DNA of 64,000 nucleotides from the NCBI RefSeq assembly GCF_030811655.1, contig NZ_JAUSRE010000004.1:186001-250000 (forward strand), in the 5' to 3' direction. The position numbers were made by a program, and so were the translations under genes. Shown here in pieces: positions 46,354 through 57,739 of the stretch (position 1 is its first letter; each line of letters opens with the position of its first letter). The notes under the pieces are model-generated. The model saw only the letters and a program-made list of their open reading frames with translations. It had not been told where the DNA came from and made no database searches. The DNA comes from Pseudarthrobacter enclensis (GTDB lineage Bacteria > Actinomycetota > Actinomycetes > Actinomycetales > Micrococcaceae).

Positions 46354-47520
46354 ATGGGAACCATGGAGTCCACTGCGCGCGAGTCCGCACCGTCCGTATC
46401 CACAAACGGATCCCCCACGGCCCAATCCAGTCCGGCCCAATCCCTGATTAACTGGGACCTCGCTGCTTCTGCCGCAGCGCGGCTGGCCCCAGCCGGACCG
46501 GTGCTCGACGAAAAGGCCATCGGCGAGGCGGTGGACAGCCTGCGCAGGCTCGCGGACGCATCAGTGCCGCACGTCCACGAGATCACGGGCCTGGAGGCGG
46601 CACGCGATCTTCGGGACTCCTCGGTGCTCGTGGTGGACCGGGCGTCCTGGGCCAAGGCCAATACCCAGAGCTTCGCGGTGATGCTCAAACCCGCCATGCA
46701 GAAGATGCTGGACAGCCGGCGCGGAAACCTCAGCCCCGGGGCTGCCCAGGTCAGCGGCGCCATCACCGGCAGCCAGTTGGGCGCCGTCCTGGCCTTCCTG
46801 TCCAGCAAGGTCCTGGGCCAGTACGACCCCTTCGCCGCGCTGGCGGAAAACTCCTCTGCGCCCGCGGCCGGCAGGCTGCTGCTGGTGGCCCCCAACATCG
46901 TCTCTGTTGAGCGGGAACTCAACGTCGCGCCGGAGGATTTCCGGCTCTGGGTGTGCCTGCACGAGCAAACCCACCGCGTCCAGTTCGCGGCCGCACCCTG
47001 GCTGCGCCACCACATGCTCGAACAGATCGACAACCTCAGCGGCCACTTGCTTGGCAACGTCGATTCGCTGATGGAACGGGCTTCGGCCGCTGCACGGTCG
47101 TTGAAGGACCGGTCGGCGAACGGAGAGGCGCCCCGCCGCGGCGCCATCCTGGACCTGCTGCAGGACCCCGAGGAAAAGGCCGCGATTTCACACCTCACCG
47201 CCGTGATGAGCCTGCTCGAAGGCCACGCAAACGTGGTGATGGACGGCGTGGACGCCAGCATCGTGCCCTCCGTCAAGACCATCCGGCAGCGCTTCAACGA
47301 CCGGGGCAAGGACCGCGGCGTGATCGAGAAGTTCATCCGCAGCCTCCTGGGTCTGGACGCCAAGATGCGCCAATACTCCGATGGGGCGCGCTTTGTCCGC
47401 GCCGTGGTGGACGTGGCCGGGATGGAGGGGTTCAACAGGGTGTGGGAGTCGGCTGAGCACCTGCCTACGGAACCCGAGATCCATGACGCCAAGCTGTGGC
47501 TTGAGCGGATGGGCCTGTAA
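46354..47520 (+). CDS. Zinc-dependent metalloprotease, F420-biosynthesis-associated family
   Basis: A 388-aa zincin. The motif HEQTHRVQFAAAPWL near residue 207 is HExxH, and ESAEHLPTEPEIHDAKLW-type residues lie at the C-terminus. The family is described as coenzyme F420 biosynthesis-associated because of co-occurrence only; the peptide substrate is unknown. It lies between dacB and tilS, the same order as Rv3627c-Rv3626c-Rv3625c of Mycobacterium. No signal peptide. Two in-frame ATGs (46354, 46363) have no clear ribosome-binding site; the first is used. Confidence 0.9.
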   Translation: MGTMESTARESAPSVSTNGSPTAQSSPAQSLINWDLAASAAARLAPAGPVLDEKAIGEAVDSLRRLADASVPHVHEITGLEAARDLRDSSVLVVDRASWAKANTQSFAVMLKPAMQKMLDSRRGNLSPGAAQVSGAITGSQLGAVLAFLSSKVLGQYDPFAALAENSSAPAAGRLLLVAPNIVSVERELNVAPEDFRLWVCLHEQTHRVQFAAAPWLRHHMLEQIDNLSGHLLGNVDSLMERASAAARSLKDRSANGEAPRRGAILDLLQDPEEKAAISHLTAVMSLLEGHANVVMDGVDASIVPSVKTIRQRFNDRGKDRGVIEKFIRSLLGLDAKMRQYSDGARFVRAVVDVAGMEGFNRVWESAEHLPTEPEIHDAKLWLERMGL

Positions 47521-48711
47521 TTGCCCCACGCGCCACTGCCTGACAATCCACCTTCACCTCTGCCGGTACATGCCCCCACGCGCAGTGGGCGACGCCGGCC
47601 CGGCAGGCTCGCGCCCGTCGTCGGCACAGCACGCAAAATGCTGCAGGACGCCCTGTCCGGGGCAGGCTATCCCCGCCACGTTGTTGTTGCGTGCAGCGGC
47701 GGCCCGGACTCCCTGGCGCTCGCCGCCGTCGCCGCCTATTTTGCCCGCCGCGGGCACGTGGACGGCCACCCCCTTACGGTTGGCGCCGTGGTGGTTGACC
47801 ACCAGCTGCAGGAGGGCTCAGCTGATGTGGCCACGCACACGGCCCAGGTGTTGGCGGAGCTGGGCCTGGCACCGGTTGAGATCCGCACTGTCACCGTGGC
47901 CGGCGCCGGCATGGGCCCCGAAGCCGCCGCCCGGGAAGCCAGGCACGCCGCGCTGGAAGCCGCCGCTGTTGAACAAGGCGCGGAGGCAATCCTCCTGGGC
48001 CACACCCTGGACGACCAGGCTGAACAAGTGCTCCTGGGCCTTGCCCGCGGCTCCGGCACCCGTTCGCTTGCCGGCATGCGGCCTGCCCGCGCAGGTGCGG
48101 GGAAGACCCTTCTGCTGCGGCCGTTCCTCGGACTCCGCCGGGCGGACACCGAGGAGATCTGTGCCGTGGAGGACCTGGATCCCTGGCACGATCCCACCAA
48201 CGCCGATCCCGCTTTCGCCCGTTCGCGGACCCGGGTGGAGGTCCTCCCGCACCTTGAGGACAAACTCGGTCCCGGCGTAGCTGAGTCCCTCGCCCGCACC
48301 GCCGCCATCCTGCAGCTGGACGCCGACTACCTGGAGGAAGTGGCGGAAAGCACCTACGCCTCGCTCGTGGAGCGGGAGGGGACCGGACTGAGCCTGCCGG
48401 AGGAGGCGCTGCGGGACCTGGCCCCCGCCATCAGGTTCCGGGTCATCGCCAAGGCGGCGGCCGGCGCCGGCGGCCAGCAGCCCGGTTATCAGCGCCTTTT
48501 GGCGGCGGAAGCGCTGCTGCGGCGGAAGGGTTCGGCAGGTCCGGTCCAGCTGCCCGGCAACGTGAGCGTGTACAGGTTGTCGCTGGCGGAACTTGAGGAA
48601 TCCCGGGGCGTTGCCGTCGCCGCGTCCCCGGAGGACGCCGGTTCCGTTCCCCGCGAACGGGCGCGCTGTGGGAAGCTAGTATTCCGGCCCCAAAAGCCAC
48701 CCGCAAAATAG
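47521..48711 (+). CDS. tilS: tRNA(Ile)-lysidine synthetase
   Basis: A 396-aa N-type ATP pyrophosphatase. The PP-loop is VVACSGGPDSLALAA near residue 55; other conserved parts are VVVDHQLQEGSADVA, ILLGHTLDDQAEQVLLGLARGSG near 155 and RPFLGLRRADTEEIC near 200. It modifies cytidine 34 of tRNA(Ile2) to lysidine, so AUA codons are read correctly; essential. The start is a TTG directly after the zincin TAA, though a start further in is possible because the first about 35 residues are Pro-rich. Confidence 0.95.
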   Translation: MPHAPLPDNPPSPLPVHAPTRSGRRRPGRLAPVVGTARKMLQDALSGAGYPRHVVVACSGGPDSLALAAVAAYFARRGHVDGHPLTVGAVVVDHQLQEGSADVATHTAQVLAELGLAPVEIRTVTVAGAGMGPEAAAREARHAALEAAAVEQGAEAILLGHTLDDQAEQVLLGLARGSGTRSLAGMRPARAGAGKTLLLRPFLGLRRADTEEICAVEDLDPWHDPTNADPAFARSRTRVEVLPHLEDKLGPGVAESLARTAAILQLDADYLEEVAESTYASLVEREGTGLSLPEEALRDLAPAIRFRVIAKAAAGAGGQQPGYQRLLAAEALLRRKGSAGPVQLPGNVSVYRLSLAELEESRGVAVAASPEDAGSVPRERARCGKLVFRPQKPPAK

Positions 48712-48741
48712 TCGCACCCCGCATCTAAACAGGAGCCATTG

Positions 48742-49293
48742 GTGGATTCAAACGACGTCCAGGCAGACCTCAAGCACGTTCTCTACACCAGGGAACAGAT
48801 CCAGCAGCGGATCACCGAACTCGCAGCGCAGATCGACAAGGACTACGAAGGGCGCGAGATCCTCATTGTGGGCGTCCTCAAGGGCGCCGTCATGGTCATG
48901 GCGGACCTGGCCCGGGCACTGCACAGCCACATCTCCATGGACTGGATGGCCGTGTCCTCCTATGGTTCGGGAACCCAGTCCTCCGGCGTGGTGCGCATCC
49001 TCAAGGACCTGGACACGGACCTGATGGGCAAGGACGTGCTGATCGTCGAGGACATCATCGACTCCGGCCTCACCCTGTCCTGGCTCAAGACCAACCTGGA
49101 ATCCCGCGGCACGGCGTCCGTTGAGATTTGCACCGCCTTCCGCAAGCCCACTGCGGCCAAGGTGGAGATCGACGTCAAGTACGTCGGCTACGACATCCCC
49201 AACGAGTTCGTGGTGGGTTACGGCCTGGACTACGCCGAAAAGTACCGCAACCTGGACTTCGTGGGCACCCTGGCCCCGCACGTCTACGAGTAG
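48742..49293 (+). CDS. hpt: Hypoxanthine phosphoribosyltransferase
   Basis: A 183-aa type I PRTase for purine salvage. ILIVGVLKGAVMVMADLAR, the SYGSGTQSSGVVRILKDLD loop and the PRPP motif VLIVEDIIDSGLTLSWL are present. The GTG at 48742 lies six bases after AGGAG (48731-48735); a TTG one codon earlier is too close. tilS-hpt-ftsH is a conserved order in many Gram-positive bacteria. Confidence 0.97.
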   Translation: MDSNDVQADLKHVLYTREQIQQRITELAAQIDKDYEGREILIVGVLKGAVMVMADLARALHSHISMDWMAVSSYGSGTQSSGVVRILKDLDTDLMGKDVLIVEDIIDSGLTLSWLKTNLESRGTASVEICTAFRKPTAAKVEIDVKYVGYDIPNEFVVGYGLDYAEKYRNLDFVGTLAPHVYE

Positions 49294-49521
49294 GCCTCCC
49301 CAGGACTCCCCGCCGGACGACAGTCCCGTCCTTGCCGGTGTTGCGCTGAAGCGGGCGTTCGGCGGTCATCCGCGCAAGCTACGCCGACAGGGAACTTTTG
49401 CTTTCGGCTATGCGTGATCTAGTCCGGACGGTGTATAGCTAGAAGCTGACGCAGCACCATCACGCGCGCAGATTACTCGCCGTGAAGCACTACCGGAAGG
49501 GACGGGGCCAGCCCCGAACAG

Positions 49522-51582
<2,061 letters not shown>

Positions 51583-51591
51583 GCTTTCCCT

Positions 51592-52236
51592 GTGACTTCC
51601 TTCGACGACGACGACGTTCCCGCCTCCGCCGGATACCTGGCGGAGGCCGGTTCCCACCATTCGACGAGCCAAAAGGTGGACCGGCCCCGGATTGAGGCGG
51701 CCGTCCGCGAGATCCTCCTTGCCATCGGCGAGGACCCGGACCGCGGCGGCCTCGTCGACACTCCCAAAAGGGTGGCAAAGGCGTACGCCGAGGTGTTCGC
51801 CGGACTGCACCACGACCCCGCGGACGTCCTGTCCACCACCTTCGACCTGGACCACGAGGAACTGGTCCTGGTCAAGGACATCCCCTTCTACTCCACGTGC
51901 GAGCACCACCTGGTGCCCTTCCACGGGGTGGCCCATGTCGGTTACATCCCGTCGCACGACGGAAAGGTGACGGGTCTGAGCAAGCTGGCGCGGCTGGTGG
52001 ACATCTACGCACGGCGCCCGCAGGTGCAGGAGCGGTTGACCACTGAAATAGTCGAAGCGATGGTGCAGCACCTCAAGCCCCGCGGCGCCATCGTCGTTGT
52101 TGAATGCGAGCACATGTGCATGTCGATGCGCGGCGTCCGCAAGCCCGGAGCGAAGACCGTCACCAGTGCGGTCCGCGGGCAGCTTCATGACCCGGCCACC
52201 CGTGCCGAAGCCATGAGCCTCATCCTCGGAAGGTAA
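51592..52236 (+). CDS. folE: GTP cyclohydrolase I
   Basis: A 214-aa enzyme, first step of folate synthesis, converting GTP to dihydroneopterin triphosphate. Zinc and catalytic residues are in [20 protein letters not shown] and [38 protein letters not shown] is also conserved. The start is GTG nine bases after the ftsH stop. It heads folE-folP-folB-folK. Confidence 0.97.
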   Translation: MTSFDDDDVPASAGYLAEAGSHHSTSQKVDRPRIEAAVREILLAIGEDPDRGGLVDTPKRVAKAYAEVFAGLHHDPADVLSTTFDLDHEELVLVKDIPFYSTCEHHLVPFHGVAHVGYIPSHDGKVTGLSKLARLVDIYARRPQVQERLTTEIVEAMVQHLKPRGAIVVVECEHMCMSMRGVRKPGAKTVTSAVRGQLHDPATRAEAMSLILGR

Positions 52237-52245
52237 CCACACACC

Positions 52246-53184
52246 ATGGATTCACTCGCTGCAGCCCCCGGAACGGGGCCCGCAACCTCCCCGTTGCCCA
52301 TCCTGCGCAAGCCGCGCCCGGCTGCGCGGTTTGACGACCTGCCCACTGACAGGACGCTGGTCATGGGCATCCTGAACGTCACCCCGGATTCCTTTAGCGA
52401 CGGCGGCAAGCATGCCACGGCGGATACCGCCATTGCTGCCGGCCTGCGCATGTTCTACGCGGGTGCGGACATCATCGACGTCGGCGGAGAGTCAACCCGG
52501 CCGGGCGCGGATGATGTCAGCCCGGACGAAGAGCAGCGCCGCGTCCTGCCCGTCATCGAGGCGCTGGTGAAGGCTGGTGCCCTGGTGAGCATTGACACCA
52601 CCCACGCCTCCACGGCGGAAGCGGCAGTCAAGGCGGGCGCCGCCATCATCAACGACATTTCAGGCCTGAGTATCGAGCCCGAAATGGCCGAGTTCGTGGC
52701 TGCCGCCAAGGTGCCCTACGTCCTCACCCACCGCCGCGGAGACGCCCGGACCATGAATTCGCTCGCCGAATACACGGACGTGGCCGCCGAAGTGGTGGCG
52801 GAACTGGCGGGAGTGCGGGACAAGCTGTACGCGGCTGGAGTGAGCCAGGAGCAGATCATTATTGACCCGGGCCTGGGGTTTGCGAAGAACGACGCGCAGA
52901 ACTGGGAACTCCTTCAGAACCTGGACCAGCTGGACAGCCTGGGCCACAAGGTCCTGGTAGGTGCCTCCCGCAAACGGTTCCTGGGCACCCTGCTTACCGT
53001 GGCGGGCAAGGCCGCCGCTCCCGAGGAGCGCGACGGTGCCACGGCGGCGATCACCGCCATCAGTGCCTACCGCGGGGCCTGGGCCGTCCGCGTGCATGAC
53101 GTGGGATCAAGCCTGGACGCCGTGAAGGTGGCTGCGCGCATGGCCGCCGTGTCTTCAGCCGCAACCGTACCCAAAACGCAATAG
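52246..53184 (+). CDS. folP: Dihydropteroate synthase
   Basis: A 312-aa TIM-barrel enzyme joining hydroxymethyldihydropterin pyrophosphate and p-aminobenzoate; the sulfonamide target. Signatures are VMGILNVTPDSFSDGGKH near residue 39, DVGGESTRPGADDVS near 80 and INDISGLS, IDPGLGFAKN and LVGASRKRFLG. An N-terminal extension of about 35 residues is low-complexity. Starts nine bases after folE. Confidence 0.97.
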   Translation: MDSLAAAPGTGPATSPLPILRKPRPAARFDDLPTDRTLVMGILNVTPDSFSDGGKHATADTAIAAGLRMFYAGADIIDVGGESTRPGADDVSPDEEQRRVLPVIEALVKAGALVSIDTTHASTAEAAVKAGAAIINDISGLSIEPEMAEFVAAAKVPYVLTHRRGDARTMNSLAEYTDVAAEVVAELAGVRDKLYAAGVSQEQIIIDPGLGFAKNDAQNWELLQNLDQLDSLGHKVLVGASRKRFLGTLLTVAGKAAAPEERDGATAAITAISAYRGAWAVRVHDVGSSLDAVKVAARMAAVSSAATVPKTQ

Positions 53185-53196
53185 GGCCGGGGACCC

Positions 53197-53589
53197 ATGG
53201 ACAGGATTACGCTGACCGGAGTAACCGCAGTCGGCCATCACGGTGTCTTCGATTTCGAACGCCGGGAGGGCCAGCCCTTTGTTGTGGACGCGGTGCTCTA
53301 CCTCGACTTCACCGAGGCGGCGCAGTCCGACGATGTCCGGGACACCGCACACTACGGTGAGGTTGCGCAGCGTATTGTCGACTGGATTTCCGGGGAACCA
53401 CTGAACCTCATCGAGGGGCTGGCTGTGCGCATCGCGGACAGCCTCCTGGCCGAATTCAAGCTCCACGCCGTCGACATCACCGTCCACAAGCCCCAGGCAC
53501 CCATCGAGGTCCCGTTCGGCGACGTCGCTGTGGCTGTCCACAGGGAACGTGCCGCCGCCGGACCCGTCCTTTCCGGAGCGGATGCATGA
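53197..53589 (+). CDS. folB: Dihydroneopterin aldolase
   Basis: A 130-aa enzyme of the T-fold, cleaving dihydroneopterin to hydroxymethyldihydropterin and glycolaldehyde. The start ITLTGVTAVGHHGVFDFERREGQPFVVD-type sequence, DTAHYGEVAQRIV and VHKPQAPIEVPFGDVAV are conserved. It begins 12 bases after folP and its 3' end meets or overlaps folK. Confidence 0.96.
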   Translation: MDRITLTGVTAVGHHGVFDFERREGQPFVVDAVLYLDFTEAAQSDDVRDTAHYGEVAQRIVDWISGEPLNLIEGLAVRIADSLLAEFKLHAVDITVHKPQAPIEVPFGDVAVAVHRERAAAGPVLSGADA

Positions 53590-53617
53590 GCGGCTGCGGC
53601 ATGATCGGGGTGCGCGG

Positions 53618-54163
53618 ATGAACGGGACCTACACCAAGGCCGTGCTGGCCCTCGGCAGCAACCTTGGCGAACGCAATGAGACGCTGACCGAGGCCGTGGC
53701 GGACCTCGTGGATCCGCCGGAAGTGCGCCTCCTTGCCGTCTCGCCCATCGTCCAGACCAAGGCGGTGGGAGGTCCTGCGGGGCAGCCGGACTTCCTGAAC
53801 ATGGTCATCACCGTGGAGACCTGCCTCAGCCCAATGGAACTGCTGGCACACTGCCAGGCCGTGGAGAACAAGCACCTCCGCGTCCGTGAGGTCCACTGGG
53901 GTCCGCGGACGCTCGACGTCGACATCATCACCTACGGCGACCTGCACAGCGACGACCCCCACCTGACCCTTCCGCACCCCCGGGCGGCGTCCCGGGCCTT
54001 CGTCCTCTACCCCTGGTCGCTTATTGAGCCCAGCGCCACACTGGCCGGCGAACGGATCAGCATCCTCGCGGCACAGGCGGACGATTTCGCGGACCTGGCT
54101 CCGTTCGACGGGTTCGGCGACTTCAACGGGCTGCCCACGGCAGGAGCGGTCGAGGAACGATGA
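53618..54163 (+). CDS. folK: 2-amino-4-hydroxy-6-hydroxymethyldihydropteridine diphosphokinase
   Basis: A 181-aa HPPK that adds pyrophosphate to hydroxymethyldihydropterin. AVLALGSNLGERNETLTEAV near the start, KAVGGPAGQPDFLNMV, and the metal-binding WGPRTLDVDIITYGD and LPHPRAASRAFVLYP are typical. Two starts are possible: ATG 53618 (GGGG upstream) giving the family N-terminus, or ATG 53582, which would overlap folB by eight bases and add 12 residues. Its end overlaps the DUF3180 gene by four bases. Confidence 0.95.
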   Translation: MNGTYTKAVLALGSNLGERNETLTEAVADLVDPPEVRLLAVSPIVQTKAVGGPAGQPDFLNMVITVETCLSPMELLAHCQAVENKHLRVREVHWGPRTLDVDIITYGDLHSDDPHLTLPHPRAASRAFVLYPWSLIEPSATLAGERISILAAQADDFADLAPFDGFGDFNGLPTAGAVEER

Positions 54164-54705
54164 AGCCCATCAACCCCCTGCGCCTCCTGCTGATCTGCGT
54201 CATCCTCGCCGTCGCCGGCTGGTCTGCCACTGTTGTCACCAGCCGGTACAGCATGGCTACGCCCGTGCTGCCCCTTACCGCCCTGGCCACCATGGGTGTC
54301 ATCGTGGCCATCACGCTGGTCCTGGGAATCCGGGTCCTGAGATGGCGCAACAGCCACAAGCCCAACAGCACTGCCAAGAAGACCCACCTGGATCCGCTCC
54401 TGGCCGCCCGGACCCTGGTCCTGGCGCAGGCCTGCGCCTATGCCGGGACAGTCTTGCTGGGCTGGCACGTGGGCATCTTCCTCGACCAGCTGCGGGTATG
54501 GAGCCTGCGCAGCGACCAGAGCATCACCTGGCTGGCCCTGGCCATGGCCGGCGGCGGGCTGGTGATGATCGTGGTTGGTCTCGTCGTGGAGCGGTTCTGC
54601 CGGATTCCGCCGGAAGACGGCGACCCCAACCTGGACAGCAAAAAGGGCCGCCCTGCCCGCGGGGAAGCCGCAGGGGAAGGCGAATATGCATACCGAGGCG
54701 ATTGA
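54160..54705 (+). CDS. DUF3180 membrane protein
   Basis: A 181-aa protein with four hydrophobic spans (LRLLLICVILAVAGWSATVV; VLPLTALATMGVIVAITLVLG; LVLAQACAYAGTVLLGWHVG; ITWLALAMAGGGLVMIVVGLVV) and the loop DPLLAARTLVLAQA typical of DUF3180. Function unknown; the gene always follows folK in actinobacteria (Rv3605c). ATGA overlap with folK. The C-terminal tail is hydrophilic. Confidence 0.95.
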   Translation: MKPINPLRLLLICVILAVAGWSATVVTSRYSMATPVLPLTALATMGVIVAITLVLGIRVLRWRNSHKPNSTAKKTHLDPLLAARTLVLAQACAYAGTVLLGWHVGIFLDQLRVWSLRSDQSITWLALAMAGGGLVMIVVGLVVERFCRIPPEDGDPNLDSKKGRPARGEAAGEGEYAYRGD

Positions 54706-55198
54706 CCCGCCCGGTATCGCCTGGCAAAGGGTTTCGCCGCAGTACGTCTCCGTCCGGCTGGTGGAGTGGGCCGTCGCCAACCTCGCCGCAGTCCTCATCC
54801 TGTCCGCTCCGCTGGTGTTTGTCCTCCTGGGATGGTGGCGGTGGCCCCCACTGTGGCTGGCCGTCACCGTTCCCGCCGTCGCGCTGGTGGTTGCCTTGTG
54901 GCGGCTGGCCCTCATTCCGCGGCAGGTCCGGGCCATTGGCTACGCCGAGCGCGGCGACGACCTGCTGATCAGGAGCGGCATCTTCTTCCAGCGCAGCATG
55001 GCCGTGCCTTACGGACGGATGCAGTACGTGGACATCGCCGTCGGCCCGGTGGAACGGGCGCTGGGGCTGTGCACCGTAAAGCTCCACACAGCGTCGCCGG
55101 GCACCAACGCGCGCATCCCCGGCCTCCCGGCAATGGAAGGCGTGCGGCTGCGTGAGCAGCTGGCTGCGCGCGGCGAAGCCAGGCTGGCAGGGCTGTGA
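54686..55198 (+). CDS. PH-domain (DUF304-type) membrane protein, short
   Basis: A 170-aa protein. Two spans (LAAVLILSAPLVFVLLGWW and LWLAVTVPAVALVVALWRLAL) precede a bacterial PH-like domain: DDLLIRSGIFFQRSMAVPYGRMQYVDIAVGP. The start ATG at 54686 lies inside the DUF3180 gene (20-base overlap) after GGGGAAGG. Its stop overlaps the GTG of the next gene by four bases. With the larger neighbour it corresponds to the YdbS/YdbT pair of Bacillus, which is linked to resistance to envelope-acting compounds; role here unknown. Confidence 0.92.
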   Translation: MHTEAIDPPGIAWQRVSPQYVSVRLVEWAVANLAAVLILSAPLVFVLLGWWRWPPLWLAVTVPAVALVVALWRLALIPRQVRAIGYAERGDDLLIRSGIFFQRSMAVPYGRMQYVDIAVGPVERALGLCTVKLHTASPGTNARIPGLPAMEGVRLREQLAARGEARLAGL

Positions 55199-56853
55199 CC
55201 GCGGACGGCCAGCTGCCCGGACCGCCCCTGCTGCCCTCTGCTGCATCCGGTCCGGAAAGCAACGCAACGTCCGACGGCGAATGGCTTCGTGTCCATCCCG
55301 CCTCACCTTTTGTCCGTGGCTGGTTTGCCCTGGCAGCCATCGCCTTCTTCTTTGGCAGGGACCTTTTCGAGCGGGCCCTGCAGGGCCAACCCGTTTTTGA
55401 AGAAGGGTTCGCCAGGCGTGCCCCTTGGCTGCTGGGCGGGGGAGCGCTGGTGCTGGCGGTGGCGGTGCTGGGGTTCGTCCTTACCTGGTACTTCACCAGA
55501 TACCAGGTGTCGGGCGGCTACGTCCGGGTCAACAGCGGACTCCTCTTCAGGCAGCACCGCCAGGCACGCCTGGACCGGGTGCAGGCCATTGACATCGTGC
55601 GGCCCCTGCTGGCCCGGATCTTTGGGCTGGCTGAACTCAAGTTTGAAGTTGCCGACGCCGGCGAGTCCGCGGTCCGCCTTGCCTACCTGAGGATCGATGA
55701 CGCACGACAGCTGCGCGCCACCATCCTGGCGCGCGCTTCCGGGGCATTCCCTGCTGCTGGTCCCGGCACGGCTTCCGCGGCCGGCATGAGTGCCCCGTCC
55801 GTCGCGGGCCGTTGGGACCCGACCGTCGCGGGACTTCCAGCCCGTCCCGCGCCCGAGGCGCCGGAGCTCGCAGTGCTGGCCGTGCCGCCGTCGCGCCTTA
55901 TTGGATCGTTGCTGCTGAGCGAGCAAAGCTTCTTCATTGTGGTGGGCGGCGTGGCTTCCGTGATCCTGTCCGCAGTGACGGACAACCGCGCCTTCTACTT
56001 CTACCTGGTGCCCGCCGCGCTGGGCCTTGCGGCAAGCTACTGGAACTTCTTCAACAAGGGGTACAACTTCACCGCCGCCATTTCCCCTGACGGAATCCGG
56101 CTGCGTTACGGACTCCTGGACACCCAGGCGCAGACGCTTCCGCCCGGGCGGATCCAGGCGGTGAAGATTGCGCAGCCCCCGCTCTGGCGCCCGTTCGGCT
56201 GGTACCGGATGCAGGTCAACGCGGCGGGCTACGGAACGTCGGGCAACGCGGTCGAAGGCAACACCCGGACCATCCTGCTGCCGGTGGGGAAGTTCCCCGA
56301 GGTCCTGGCCATGCTCTCGCTGGTCCTGCCCGACCCCGGAACCGCCCAGCCTGCCATGACGTTCGGCGCCGGGCTCACCGGCAGGGATACCGGCAGCGGG
56401 TTTGTTACCACGCCGCGCCGAGCCTGGCTGCTGGCACCTCTGGCGTGGCGGCGGAACGGTTTTGCGGCCACTGACACGGCCCTGCTGATCCGTTCCGGCC
56501 GCTGGTGGCGCGAGCTTGTGCTGGTGCCGCATCAACGGACGCAGTCAATGGCGCTGCAGCAGGGGCCCCTGGCGCGCTGGTTCCGAGTGGCAGACCTGGT
56601 CCTGCACACCACGGCGGGGCCGGTTGCCCCGCGGCTCAGGCACGCGGGGCTGGACGAGGCGAGGCGGCTCTTCGACGAGCAGTCGGCGCGCGCCCGGTTG
56701 GCCCGGAAGCGGCAGACGACGGAACAATGGCTGCGGCAGGTTGTTCCGGCGCCGGAGCCCAATCCGGTGGGTGGGGGCGAAGCGGTGGTTGAGCCCGTCG
56801 AAACTATGGATTCCCGAATGCATAACCAACAGGAAGGCCAGCAAAATGGCTAA
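55195..56853 (+). CDS. PH-domain (DUF304-type) membrane protein, long
   Basis: A 552-aa protein with several PH-like segments, each preceded by a hydrophobic pair. Repeated domain signatures are YVRVNSGLLFRQHRQARLDRVQAIDIVRP, IRLRYGLLDTQAQTLPPGRIQAVKI-type sequence and LLIRSGRWWRELVLVPHQRTQSMALQQ. A low-complexity Ala/Pro/Gly insertion lies near residues 180-225. The start is GTG overlapping the short partner. YdbT-like; probably works with it in the membrane. The frame overlaps the next gene start by eight bases. Confidence 0.92.
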   Translation: MTADGQLPGPPLLPSAASGPESNATSDGEWLRVHPASPFVRGWFALAAIAFFFGRDLFERALQGQPVFEEGFARRAPWLLGGGALVLAVAVLGFVLTWYFTRYQVSGGYVRVNSGLLFRQHRQARLDRVQAIDIVRPLLARIFGLAELKFEVADAGESAVRLAYLRIDDARQLRATILARASGAFPAAGPGTASAAGMSAPSVAGRWDPTVAGLPARPAPEAPELAVLAVPPSRLIGSLLLSEQSFFIVVGGVASVILSAVTDNRAFYFYLVPAALGLAASYWNFFNKGYNFTAAISPDGIRLRYGLLDTQAQTLPPGRIQAVKIAQPPLWRPFGWYRMQVNAAGYGTSGNAVEGNTRTILLPVGKFPEVLAMLSLVLPDPGTAQPAMTFGAGLTGRDTGSGFVTTPRRAWLLAPLAWRRNGFAATDTALLIRSGRWWRELVLVPHQRTQSMALQQGPLARWFRVADLVLHTTAGPVAPRLRHAGLDEARRLFDEQSARARLARKRQTTEQWLRQVVPAPEPNPVGGGEAVVEPVETMDSRMHNQQEGQQNG

Positions 56854-57739
56854 GCCCGGACGCCTCGGCGTCGGAATCATCGGCGCCGGCAAGGTGGGGG
56901 CCGTTCTTGGCGCCGCCCTGCGGGCCGCCGAGCACGCCGTCATTGGAGTGTCGGCGGTTTCCGATGCGAGCCGGGAGCGGGCTGAGTCTTTGCTCCCCGG
57001 CGTGCCCATCCTGGAAGTGCAGGAGATCGTTGAGCGAGCCGAGCTGGTGCTGCTGGCGGTACCGGACGATGCACTGCCGGATTTGGTGGAGGGGCTGGCG
57101 AAGCTCGGCGCCTGGCAGCCCGGGCAGCTCGTGGCGCACACCTCCGGCCGGTTCGGCGTAGGTGTGCTGCATCCTGTGCGTGCCGCGGGCGCCATTCCCC
57201 TGGCACTTCACCCGGCCATGACTTTCACCGGCATGAGCCTGGACCTCACCCGGCTGCTTGACTGTACCTTCGGGGTGACGGCCGACGCCGCCATGCTCCC
57301 CATCGCCCAGGCGCTGGTGGTGGAGATGGGGGCGGAGCCGGTCGCCATCGCCGAAGCGGACCGGACTCTCTACCACGCCGCCCTGGCCCACGGCTCGAAC
57401 CATCTCGTCACGTTGGTGGCGCAGGCATCGCAACTGCTGCGCGAGGTGGGCGTCGAAGCCCCGGAGCGCATGCTCGGTCCGCTGCTCCGGGCAACCCTGG
57501 AGAACGCGCTGGCCTCCGGGGAGTCCGCGCTGACTGGCCCCGTGGCGCGGGGCGACGTGGGAACGGTCCGTGCCCATGCGGAAGCGCTGCGTGAGTTCGA
57601 CGACGGTGGGCATGGGGATGTGCTTGAGGCGTACCTGGCAATGGCACACGCCACTGCCCGCCGTGCTGAAGGTCGCGGCCTGCTGAAACCTGACCAGCTG
57701 AAGGGGCTCCGCGACGCCCTGGATCCGAAGGAGGACTGA
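56846..57739 (+). CDS. Rossmann-like / DUF2520 domain protein
   Basis: A 297-aa protein: NAD(P)-binding start [22 protein letters not shown] near residue 10, a second Rossmann part ([41 protein letters not shown]) and a helical C-terminal DUF2520 domain ([38 protein letters not shown]). It looks like a ketopantoate-reductase/6PGDH-type dehydrogenase fold. The stop overlaps the panC ATG by one base, and the same pair occurs in mycobacteria (Rv3603c-panC). A reductase role in pantothenate synthesis is plausible but unproven. Confidence 0.93.
   Translation: MAKPGRLGVGIIGAGKVGAVLGAALRAAEHAVIGVSAVSDASRERAESLLPGVPILEVQEIVERAELVLLAVPDDALPDLVEGLAKLGAWQPGQLVAHTSGRFGVGVLHPVRAAGAIPLALHPAMTFTGMSLDLTRLLDCTFGVTADAAMLPIAQALVVEMGAEPVAIAEADRTLYHAALAHGSNHLVTLVAQASQLLREVGVEAPERMLGPLLRATLENALASGESALTGPVARGDVGTVRAHAEALREFDDGGHGDVLEAYLAMAHATARRAEGRGLLKPDQLKGLRDALDPKED

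Noticed and set aside
49494-49521. GGGGCCAGCCCC hairpin before ftsH as a regulatory element
   Set aside because: The 5-bp stem is short and GC-rich sequences of this kind arise often here; it gives no support for a riboswitch or operator.
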